Both the position numbers and the translations under genes were made by a program. A DNA stretch of 7,951 nucleotides from an uncultured Collinsella sp. GTDB lineage: Bacteria > Actinomycetota > Coriobacteriia > Coriobacteriales > Coriobacteriaceae. The stretch spans positions 1 to 7,951 of the forward strand of contig CABRIF010000106.1 in NCBI GenBank assembly GCA_902470925.1, read 5' to 3'. Positions within the stretch are counted from its first letter, which is position 1. Every line of letters begins with the position of its first letter. The notes under the pieces are model-generated. The model did no database searches. It was not told the origin of the DNA and saw only the letters and a program-made list of their open reading frames with translations. Shown piece after piece: positions 1-5,285 of the stretch.

Positions 1-46
1 AGATTCCTCTACGTCTCGTGGGCTCGGAGATGTGTATAAGAGACAG
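1..46 (+). other. Illumina Nextera i7 adapter (artefact)
   Basis: This is not genomic DNA. Bases 13-46 match the Nextera read-2 transposase adapter, ending in the 19-base Tn5 mosaic end (TGTATAAGAGACAG at its 3' side). Bases 5-12 (TCCTCTAC) match the adapter-strand form of Nextera i7 index N712, and bases 1-4 (AGAT) match the end of the P7 primer. The match is from memory of the published adapter sequences. Any reading frame starting here, such as one opening at 32, is spurious. Confidence 0.95.
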
Positions 47-281
47 GAAGCGTACAGGCGAATTCCGCATCGCTGGCGAAACGCATACACTCGCATTCGC
101 CCGCGCATGTGCGCACAGCGGGCAGCAAGCTCTACGCAGCGTAGGTTGGCCGGCGCGGCGGCAACCGCAATAATGGCAGAGCGTCACAACGGACCCGCAT
201 GCCACTCGATGCGAGACCGCAGGGCGGCGTCGGGTCAGCCCGGCCGGATACACCTGCAGCCCCATACCCAGAAAGGACCCC

Positions 282-908
282 ATGAGCACCTACATCACCG
301 CCGACACCATCCGCGACCTGCGCGAGGGGCGCGGCCTCACCCAGCGCCAGCTCGCCGAACGCATCGGCGTCACCGACAAAGCCGTCTCCAAGTGGGAAAG
401 CGGCCGCGGCCTGCCCGACATCTCGCTGATCGAAGACCTCGCGGCGGCGTTGGGTGTTTCCGTGGCCGAGCTGCTCACCGGCGATGTCCGCGCCAACGCC
501 AACCGCGCCGGCAACATGCTGCGCAGCGTCTTTTACGTGTGCCCCATCTGCGGCAACGTTGTCCATGCCCTGGGAGAGGGGTCGTTCAGCTGCTGCGGCA
601 CCACCTTGCTGCCCCAGGAGGCGGAGGAGGCGTGCGGCAGCGAGGCGCACGCGTTTTGCGTCGAGCGTGTGGAGAACGACTGGCGTATCACGCTGGACCA
701 TCCGCAAACCAAGGAACACTTCATCAGCTTCGCAGCCTACGTGACCAGCGGCGCGGTGCATCTGCAGAAACTCTACCCCGAGCAGGAGATCGACGTGCGT
801 TTCCCCATGCGCGGCAGCGGCGTGCTCTACCTGTTCTGCAACCGTCACGGCCTGTTCAAGCAGAAAACCCCGCGCGTGGCACGCCCGCAGCACCCACGCG
901 TCCCATAG
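282..908 (+). CDS. HTH (Xre-type) regulator fused to a desulfoferrodoxin-like two-iron domain
   Basis: The 208-residue protein has an N-terminal Xre/Cro-type helix-turn-helix (about residues 6-66, with the family pattern LTQRQLAERIGVTDKAVSKWE) joined to a desulfoferrodoxin-like module. Residues 83-112 look like the rubredoxin-type centre I of class I superoxide reductase: C87, C90, then the adjacent pair C104-C105. The following domain carries every ligand position of the catalytic Fe centre II: H123, H140, H146 (HPQTKEH), C186 and H189 (CNRHG). The Glu two residues before the first His is present (E121), but the Lys normally between them is A122. Family knowledge: HTH-desulfoferrodoxin fusions occur in anaerobes. 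Inference: a DNA-binding sensor of superoxide, peroxide or iron state rather than a simple detoxifying enzyme; residual reductase activity is possible. The start is set by GAAAGGA at 271-277. No partner gene lies upstream within the window. Its targets are unknown. Confidence 0.9.
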   Translation: MSTYITADTIRDLREGRGLTQRQLAERIGVTDKAVSKWESGRGLPDISLIEDLAAALGVSVAELLTGDVRANANRAGNMLRSVFYVCPICGNVVHALGEGSFSCCGTTLLPQEAEEACGSEAHAFCVERVENDWRITLDHPQTKEHFISFAAYVTSGAVHLQKLYPEQEIDVRFPMRGSGVLYLFCNRHGLFKQKTPRVARPQHPRVP

Positions 909-910
909 CT

Positions 911-928
911 CACCCTGCAATCTGGGTG
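911..928 (+). terminator. Possible weak terminator hairpin after the HTH gene
   Basis: CACCC (911-915) pairs with GGGTG (924-928) across an 8-base loop, two bases after the stop codon. It is followed only by CAATTT, so the T-tract is poor. The right arm also belongs to the partial repeat lead of the first repeat copy, so the hairpin may be incidental. Confidence 0.25.
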
Positions 929-1148
929 CAATTTGGGGACGGGGTCGTTTCGTCTGCTCGTCAGTTTGGGGACGGGGTCAATTCGTTCATGCAGGGACTG
1001 CGGTTTTGCACCCGCACCTCATGACCCGGCGCTAGCCAAGCCGGCGCTCGCCGGACGCGAGCCAGCCGAGCGCACGGGACATGCGACCCGATCGAAACCG
1101 CCTCGTCCACCAATCTATCTCGACCAAAAGACGGACCGCCAAGCGAAC

Positions 1149-1163
1149 CGGGCTGAAGGCCCG
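1149..1163. other. Small hairpin CGGGC-TGAAG-GCCCG
   Basis: A perfect 5-base-pair stem with a 5-base loop lies in the non-repeat middle of the convergent gap, 10 bases before a repeat copy. It lacks a T-tract on either side, so it is not a standard intrinsic terminator. Confidence 0.25.
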
Positions 1164-1519
1164 TGCAGCCTGCAATCCGGGGACGGGGTCGTTTCGTTCA
1201 CACAATCTGGGCACAATCTGGGGACGGGGTCGTTTCGTTCAAAGAAGACGAGTTGACCTGCATCTCAGATTGACGCAGCTCGATCCCGCTCCCAGATTGA
1301 CAGAGCAACCGCATCGACCCCGCTCCCAGACCGACAGATCGACCGTATTGACCCCGTCCCCAGATTGAAGAACCCCTCAGTCGGAGCACATCGCCATCGC
1401 GCGGTGGCAAACCGAGACAACACCACCACCCGTGACCGTATCGACCTCGTCCCCAAACTGACGCGCAAACGAAACGACCCCGTCCCCAAACTGGTCCCCA
1501 AACTGCACAAACTGGAGGC

Positions 1520-1846
1520 CTACTCCCGCTGCTCCTTAAAGCTCGTGCCCCAGGCGGCAAGCGCGTCCAGCACCGGCCGCAGGCTCTCCCCCAAGGGCGT
1601 AAGCGAATACTCCACGCGCGGTGGCACCTCGGCAAACACCTCGCGATGCACGAGCCCGTCAGACTCCATCTCGCGCAGGTTGCTGGTGAGCACCTTTTGC
1701 GAAATGCCGCTCACCGAACGACGTAGCTCGTTGAAGCGCCGCGTCCCGCCGAGCAAGTCGCGAATGATCAGCGTCTTCCACCGATTCGAGATGAGCACCA
1801 GCGTGGTTTCCACGGGGCACGCCGGCAGTGTCGAACGATCGATCAT
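1520..1846 (-). CDS. HxlR-family winged-helix transcriptional regulator
   Basis: The 108-residue protein is the usual length for HxlR/DUF24 regulators and carries the family pattern throughout: CPVETTL near the N-terminus, NRWKTLIIRDLL, RFNELRR, the recognition-helix region SGISQKVLTSNLREME (about 47-61), and a wing with FAEVPPRVEYSLTPLGESL (about 71-89). Cys10 occupies the conserved N-terminal cysteine position that senses thiol stress, quinones or aldehydes in YodB and HypR; here it is the only cysteine. Such proteins bind DNA as dimers. AGGAG (1850-1854) lies 3 bases before the ATG. The gene is divergent from the NAD(P)-binding oxidoreductase across a 179-base gap, the usual arrangement for an HxlR regulator and its target, so that gene is the most likely target along with its own promoter. 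The stop codon lies 26 bases from the nearest full repeat copy. Confidence 0.93.
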   Translation of the reverse strand: MIDRSTLPACPVETTLVLISNRWKTLIIRDLLGGTRRFNELRRSVSGISQKVLTSNLREMESDGLVHREVFAEVPPRVEYSLTPLGESLRPVLDALAAWGTSFKEQRE

Positions 1847-1872
1847 GAGCTCCTCACCGCTTCTTCACACAT

Positions 1873-1899
1873 AAACTAGCAGGTTATAAGCAATAGTTT
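1873..1899. promoter_or_regulatory. Dyad AAACTA-N15-TAGTTT, candidate HxlR operator
   Basis: Two perfect 6-base inverted arms flank an AT-rich core that contains TTATAA (1884-1889). The dyad lies 27-53 bases upstream of the HxlR start, in one of the few AT-rich patches of the window. On the minus strand the core reads TATAAC, which could be the -10 box of the HxlR gene, though no convincing -35 is visible at the right distance. A bound regulator here would block its own promoter. This assignment is inferred from position and symmetry only. Confidence 0.45.
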
Positions 1900-1914
1900 C
1901 CAAATGGTTCCTAC

Positions 1915-1930
1915 AGCACTTTTTTGTGCT
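1915..1930. promoter_or_regulatory. Dyad AGCAC-T6-GTGCT in the divergent promoter region
   Basis: A perfect 5-base inverted repeat around six T's. It overlaps the possible -35 box (TTGTGC, 1924-1929) of the rightward oxidoreductase gene, so it is a second candidate operator of the divergon. As RNA it is a small hairpin, but it lies in the intergenic promoter region rather than after a gene. Confidence 0.4.
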
Positions 1931-1953
1931 TACTTACCAGAAGAACCTTATCA
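1924..1953 (+). promoter_or_regulatory. Possible promoter of the NAD(P)-binding oxidoreductase gene
   Basis: TTGTGC (1924-1929) and TTATCA (1948-1953) are separated by 18 bases and would give a leader of about 65 bases before the ATG at 2026. Both boxes are imperfect; the assignment rests on spacing, orientation and overlap with the 1915-1930 dyad. Confidence 0.35.
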
Positions 1954-2012
1954 CGCGATGATGGCCTTGCCAACAAAGAACCGGCGGGGCGCACCGGGCG
2001 CACCGCCCCAGC

Positions 2013-2019
2013 GAAAGGA
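2013..2019 (+). promoter_or_regulatory. Ribosome binding site deciding the oxidoreductase start
   Basis: GAAAGGA lies 6 bases before ATG 2026. The frame is open back to an ATG at 1924, but that extension has no ribosome binding site, overlaps the proposed promoter and adds 34 residues not expected before the first beta strand of the Rossmann fold. Confidence 0.75.
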
Positions 2020-2025
2020 CTCATC

Positions 2026-2673
2026 ATGGCAGCAAGCACCGCATCCACCGTCGCCGTCGTCTGCGCGAACGGCAAAGCCGGCAGCCTCATCACCCGCGAG
2101 CTCGTCGAGCGCGATTTTGACGTCACCGCCATCGTGCGTGAAGAGAACAAAAGCGCCGCGCCGCAGGCCCTCCAGCGCGATGTGTTCAACCTGACGCGCG
2201 AGGACCTTGCCGGCTTTGACGTCGTGGTCGACGCGTTCGGTGCCTGGACCCCCGACACCATCCCCGGCATCACCCGCGCCGCCAGCCACTTGGCCGACCT
2301 GCTGACCGGCACGAGCACGCGCCTGGTGGTCGTGGGCGGCGCCGGCAGCCTGTTCGTCGACGCCGCGCACACCACCACGCTCGACGCCACGCCCGAGTTC
2401 CCCGAGGACTGGAAGCCGCTGTCCGCAGCGCACGGCAAGGCCCTCGCCTACCTGGAGAACACGTCCGACCTGCGCTGGACCTACGTGTCCCCCGCCGCCG
2501 ACTTCCAGGCCACGGGCGAGCGCACCGGCTCCTACCAGCTGGGCGGCGAGGAGATGCTGCTCAATGCTGCTGGCGCCTCGACCGTCAGCTACGCCGACTA
2601 CGCCATCGCCATCGCCGATCTTGTTGAGAGCGGCGAGCACGTGGGCGAGCACGTCTCCGTGGTGAGCGAGTAG
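2026..2673 (+). CDS. NAD(P)-binding Rossmann-fold oxidoreductase (YwnB-like, atypical SDR)
   Basis: The 215-residue protein has an N-terminal Rossmann nucleotide-binding motif, ANGKAG (residues 14-19), where the first Gly of GxxGxxG is Ala, as is common in the NAD(P)H-binding PF13460 group. Further family segments are VVDAFGAW (67-74), RLVVVGGAGSLFVD (99-112), WTYVSPAADF (151-160), GERTGSYQLGGEEMLLN (164-180) and SYADYAIAIADL (188-199). The classical SDR Tyr-x-x-x-Lys active site is absent, so the protein may be a reductase with another mechanism or a non-catalytic redox sensor like NmrA. It is full length and soluble. It is divergent from the HxlR gene, which probably represses it until thiol or electrophile stress. 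The substrate cannot be read from the sequence. No other gene follows on this strand. Confidence 0.9.
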   Translation: MAASTASTVAVVCANGKAGSLITRELVERDFDVTAIVREENKSAAPQALQRDVFNLTREDLAGFDVVVDAFGAWTPDTIPGITRAASHLADLLTGTSTRLVVVGGAGSLFVDAAHTTTLDATPEFPEDWKPLSAAHGKALAYLENTSDLRWTYVSPAADFQATGERTGSYQLGGEEMLLNAAGASTVSYADYAIAIADLVESGEHVGEHVSVVSE

Positions 2674-2676
2674 CCC

Positions 2677-2736
2677 GCCGGCAGGTGCCTATCCCGCCGA
2701 ACCAGCTCCGCTGCCGGCAGGGGCCTGCCCCGCCGA
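2677..2736. repeat. Pair of 24-base direct repeats after the oxidoreductase gene
   Basis: Bases 2677-2700 and 2713-2736 match at 21 of 24 positions; both begin GCCGGCAGG and end CCCGCCGA. The second contains GGCAG (2716-2720) facing CTGCC (2725-2729) around a 4-base loop, and the first contains the equivalent GGCA-GG-TGCC. They start 3 bases after the stop codon and could act as weak terminator-like hairpins, but no T-tract follows. Confidence 0.6.
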
Positions 2737-2849
2737 GCCCGAAACGGCCCCGTCCCCAAACTGAAACTGCCGCACAAACCGCGCAACCCGGATTGACCCC
2801 GTCCCAAAACCTGAAACGACCCCGTCCCCAAACTGCAAACTGCACAACA

Positions 2850-2891
2850 GGGGGCGGGGCCGCTTCGCGTACGAAACGACCCCGTCCCCAA
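2850..2891. terminator. Long hairpin formed by two inverted repeat copies
   Basis: The plus-oriented copy (2843-2870) and the minus-oriented copy (2871-2895) abut head to head. Read as minus-strand RNA, 18 of 19 positions pair (15 Watson-Crick, 3 G-U) with a single A-C mismatch and a tiny loop. It starts about 37 bases after the exporter stop codon, so it would sit in the 3' end of the exporter mRNA. It has no U-tract, so it may stabilise or pause rather than terminate classically. Confidence 0.5.
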
Positions 2892-2927
2892 ACTGCAACG
2901 AAACGACCCCGTCCCCAAATTGCAGGC

Positions 2928-5285
2928 CTATTCGGCGAACTGCGAGTTGTACAGGTCGGCGTAGAATCCGTCGGCGGCGAGCAGTTCGTCGTGCGTGCCG
3001 CTCTCCACGATATCGCCCTCGCGCATCACCAGGATGAGGTCGGCATTCTTGATCGTGGACAAACGATGCGCGATCACGAAGCTCGTCCGCCCCTCCATCA
3101 GCGCGTCCATCGCCTGCTGAATCTGCTGCTCGGTGCGCGTGTCCACACTCGACGTCGCCTCATCCAAGATCAGCATCGGCTTGTTGGCGATCATGGCGCG
3201 CGCGATCGTCATCTGCTGCTTCTGACCAGCCGAAAGGTTCACCTGGTCGTTCAGCACTGTGTCGTAACCCGCCGGCAGCGACCGGATATAGTGGTCGAGC
3301 CCCACCGCGCGGCACGCCTCGCGCATCTGCTCGTCACTCACGCCCTCGGCGCAATACACCAGATTCTCGCGAATCGTCCCCTCGAACAGCCAGGTATCCT
3401 GCAGCACCATGCAGAACATCCCGTGGACGTCCTCGCGGCGCATCGCGGAGGTGGGCACGCCGTCGATGCGGATCTGCCCGCCGTCGATCTCGTGGAAGCG
3501 CATGAGCAGGTTGACCATGGTGGTTTTGCCCGCGCCTGTGGGGCCCACGATGGCGATCTTCTGACCCGGCAGCGCGTGCGCCGAGAAGTCCTTGATCACC
3601 GGCTTGTCCGACCCTTCGTAGGTGAAGCGCACGTGGTCGAACTCAACCTCGCCGCGCACCTCGCCCGCCGGCAGGCTCACCGCCGCAGGCTCCTCGGGCA
3701 TCTCCTGCTCGCCCAAGAACTCGAACACGCGGCTGCCTGCGGCACCGGCCGACTGCAGCGTCTGCACCGCCTGCGCGATCTGGGCGAGCGGCTGGGTGAA
3801 GTAGCGCACGTAGAGCATGAAGGCCACGATCACGCCGAACCCGATCTGCCCGTCGAGGGCGAGCGCGCCGCCCACCACGCACACGGCCACGTAGCCGAAG
3901 TTGCCGATGAACGTCATGAGGGGCATCATGAGGCCGGACAGGCACTGCGCGCGGAAGTTGCTGCGCACCAGGCTGCCGTTCATCTTGTCGAACGCCGCTT
4001 TGGCCTCGTCCTCGCCGTTGTAGGCGGTCACCACCGTGTGCCCGGAGTACATCTCCTCGACATGTCCGTTGAGCGCGCCCAGGTCGGCCTGCTGGCGGGC
4101 GAAGTACTTCTGGCTGCGCCCCATGATGAGACCCATGAGCACGAAGCCCACCAGGCTCGCCCCCACCGCCGCCAACGTCATCCACCCGTTGGTGAGCAGC
4201 ATCATGGCAAGGCTGCCGCCGAACAGCACCACCGCGGACACGAGCATGCCCATGCTCTGGTTGAGCGAGGTGCCGATGGTGTCCACGTCGTTGGTCACGC
4301 GGCTCAGCACGTCGCCGGTGGCCACGCGATTGTAGTAGGCCATGGGCAGCCGGTTGATCTTATGCGAGATATCCGAGCGCATACGGCGCGTCACGCGTTG
4401 CGACACCACGGCCATGACCTGGCCCTGGACAGCCGACAGCAGGTAGCTCGCCACGTAGAACGCCACGAGCGTCAGGCCCAGACCCGTCACGAACTGCATA
4501 TCGATGCCGGGCTCCACCAGCTGCTTCACCGAGGCGGGCAGCTCATCGAGCGCCGCCATCATGGCGTCGGTGTCGCTTTGGTCCAGGTTGGCGAACACCT
4601 CGAGCATGGCGCGCTGATCAGCGCCGGAGATGGTCACGCCGTCCACCGTGATGTCGGTGAAGAGCTGCTCGGCCACCGCATCTGGCAGGCTGTCGAGGTC
4701 CGCGGCGTTCATGCCGGCGGAAGCGGAGCTGGTGCCGTCCGCGGCCGCAGCGCCCGCCGCCGAGCCGGTCTGACCCGCGGCCATCGCACCCGTATCCGCG
4801 CCCGACGCCGCCTCGTTGCTCCCGCCAGAGGCCGCAGCGTCACCGGCTTGCAGGCTGCCCGCACCGGCCTGCGCCGCCATCGCGGCCGCCGCGCCGTCCG
4901 CACCCGCCTGGCCGCCCGCGGCCGCAGCGCCCGCGCTTGCGCTCGCAGCCGCCAGCTTCTGCTGGTTCGCCTGCACGTTCTTCTGCACGGCCGTAACGAT
5001 TTTCTGCAGCTCGTCGGTATCCGGCTTGATGCCGTCGGTGATGGCATCGGTCATATCCGAGAGCATGTGCGGGCCGGCCAGCGTCAGCGCCGTGCCGCCC
5101 ACGGCGCACGCGAGCGCCAGCACCAGCACCGCGGTGTAGCGGCGGCAGTACGCCAGCAGCTTGCCCCAGGTTCCCTTGGCGATCGGACCGCCCGCCGCAC
5201 CGCCGCGGCCGCCCATGCCCATCGCCCCCATGGCCCCGCTACCGGGGCGCGCGCCGCCCGCGGCGGCGTTGTTCTTCTCAGCCAT
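2928..5285 (-). CDS. ABC exporter half-transporter, catalytic subunit with an expanded extracellular loop
   Basis: The 785-residue protein is a type IV (ABCB-like) half-transporter: transmembrane segments at about 50-72, 265-287, 345-364, 368-388, 450-476 and 480-500, then an ATPase domain. ATPase motifs: Walker A GPTGAGKTT (581-589), Q629, signature LSAGQ (684-688), Walker B with D708 and catalytic E709, D-loop SSVD (712-715), switch H740. It is therefore the catalytically competent partner of the upstream subunit, and its non-standard signature fits the degenerate site. Residues 1-36 are a Gly/Ala/Met-rich cytoplasmic tail. Unusual: about 190 residues separate TM1 from TM2, including an Ala/Gly/Ser-rich stretch (about 111-194), which makes the protein roughly 150-200 residues longer than typical. 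The start codon abuts the upstream stop (TAA|ATG), with AGGAG (5295-5299) inside the upstream gene, so translation is probably coupled. The substrate is unknown: drug, lipid or peptide. Confidence 0.95.
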   Translation of the reverse strand: MAEKNNAAAGGARPGSGAMGAMGMGGRGGAAGGPIAKGTWGKLLAYCRRYTAVLVLALACAVGGTALTLAGPHMLSDMTDAITDGIKPDTDELQKIVTAVQKNVQANQQKLAAASASAGAAAAGGQAGADGAAAAMAAQAGAGSLQAGDAAASGGSNEAASGADTGAMAAGQTGSAAGAAAADGTSSASAGMNAADLDSLPDAVAEQLFTDITVDGVTISGADQRAMLEVFANLDQSDTDAMMAALDELPASVKQLVEPGIDMQFVTGLGLTLVAFYVASYLLSAVQGQVMAVVSQRVTRRMRSDISHKINRLPMAYYNRVATGDVLSRVTNDVDTIGTSLNQSMGMLVSAVVLFGGSLAMMLLTNGWMTLAAVGASLVGFVLMGLIMGRSQKYFARQQADLGALNGHVEEMYSGHTVVTAYNGEDEAKAAFDKMNGSLVRSNFRAQCLSGLMMPLMTFIGNFGYVAVCVVGGALALDGQIGFGVIVAFMLYVRYFTQPLAQIAQAVQTLQSAGAAGSRVFEFLGEQEMPEEPAAVSLPAGEVRGEVEFDHVRFTYEGSDKPVIKDFSAHALPGQKIAIVGPTGAGKTTMVNLLMRFHEIDGGQIRIDGVPTSAMRREDVHGMFCMVLQDTWLFEGTIRENLVYCAEGVSDEQMREACRAVGLDHYIRSLPAGYDTVLNDQVNLSAGQKQQMTIARAMIANKPMLILDEATSSVDTRTEQQIQQAMDALMEGRTSFVIAHRLSTIKNADLILVMREGDIVESGTHDELLAADGFYADLYNSQFAE
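4704..4955 (-). repeat. Ala/Gly/Ser-rich low-complexity insert in the exporter loop, with in-frame direct repeats
   Basis: This segment encodes residues 111-194 of the catalytic exporter subunit, almost only Ala, Gly and Ser with scattered Asp, Gln and Thr, and predicted to lie outside the cell between TM1 and TM2. It contains a perfect 19-base direct repeat, CCGCGGCCGCAGCGCCCGC, at 4739-4757 and 4916-4934. The copies are 177 bases apart, exactly 59 codons, so recombination between them would keep the frame. Confidence 0.75.

Larger units (their letters stand above)
909..1519. repeat. Convergent intergenic region with nine copies of a GGGGACGGGGTC repeat (cluster A)
   Basis: This gene-free stretch lies between the convergent HTH and HxlR genes. 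Unit: CARTYTGGGGACGGGGTC followed by either GTTTCGTT or (A/G)ATNCG, about 25-28 bases. G-rich strand on plus: 929-953, 962-989, 1173-1200, 1214-1241. G-rich strand on minus: 1282-1299 and 1312-1331 (both degenerate, with CCCGCTCCC in place of CCCGTCCCC), 1347-1367, 1440-1460 (one core change), 1468-1493. Copies next to the HTH gene read in its sense direction and copies next to HxlR read in the HxlR sense direction. The middle (about 1021-1172) is non-repeat, GC-rich and without a credible gene. Open frames here only translate the repeats (LGTGSFR, GDGVVS) and are not genes. The family resembles REP/MITE-type elements mobilised in trans by a REP-associated tyrosine transposase; no such transposase is in the window. 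Confidence 0.9.
2674..2927. repeat. Convergent intergenic region with six repeat copies (cluster B)
   Basis: This gap lies between the stop codons of the oxidoreductase (+) and the second exporter gene (-). The same unit as in cluster A recurs with its G-rich strand on minus at 2741-2763, 2792-2813 (one core base missing), 2813-2835, 2871-2895 and 2897-2924, and once on plus in a G/C-shifted form at 2843-2870. The last copy ends 3 bases after the exporter stop codon. Most copies therefore read in the sense of the exporter mRNA. The stretch contains no credible gene; short frames through it (LGTGSFR, FGDGVVS) are translations of the repeat. Confidence 0.9.

Noticed and set aside
47..281. Possible remnant gene or regulatory RNA upstream of the HTH gene
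   Set aside because: No frame has recognisable content. A TGTGCGCACA palindrome (108-117) and weak promoter-like boxes near 146-176 are not convincing on their own.
32..1024. A 330-codon frame on the plus strand covering the HTH gene
   Set aside because: It begins inside the Nextera adapter, runs out of frame through the HTH gene and ends in repeats; its composition is Arg/Pro/His-rich with no domain.
933..1368. Short frames translating to LGTGSFR or GDGVVS peptides
   Set aside because: They are repeat units read in different frames. Such peptides occur in every frame and on both strands of the clusters, with no ribosome binding site.
909..1519. CRISPR array
   Set aside because: Repeats change orientation and sequence, spacing is irregular (about 1 to 185 bases), and there are no cas genes.
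1924..2025. Longer start for the oxidoreductase gene
   Set aside because: There is no ribosome binding site, it overlaps the proposed promoter, and the added residues are not part of the fold; ATG 2026 has a good GAAAGGA.
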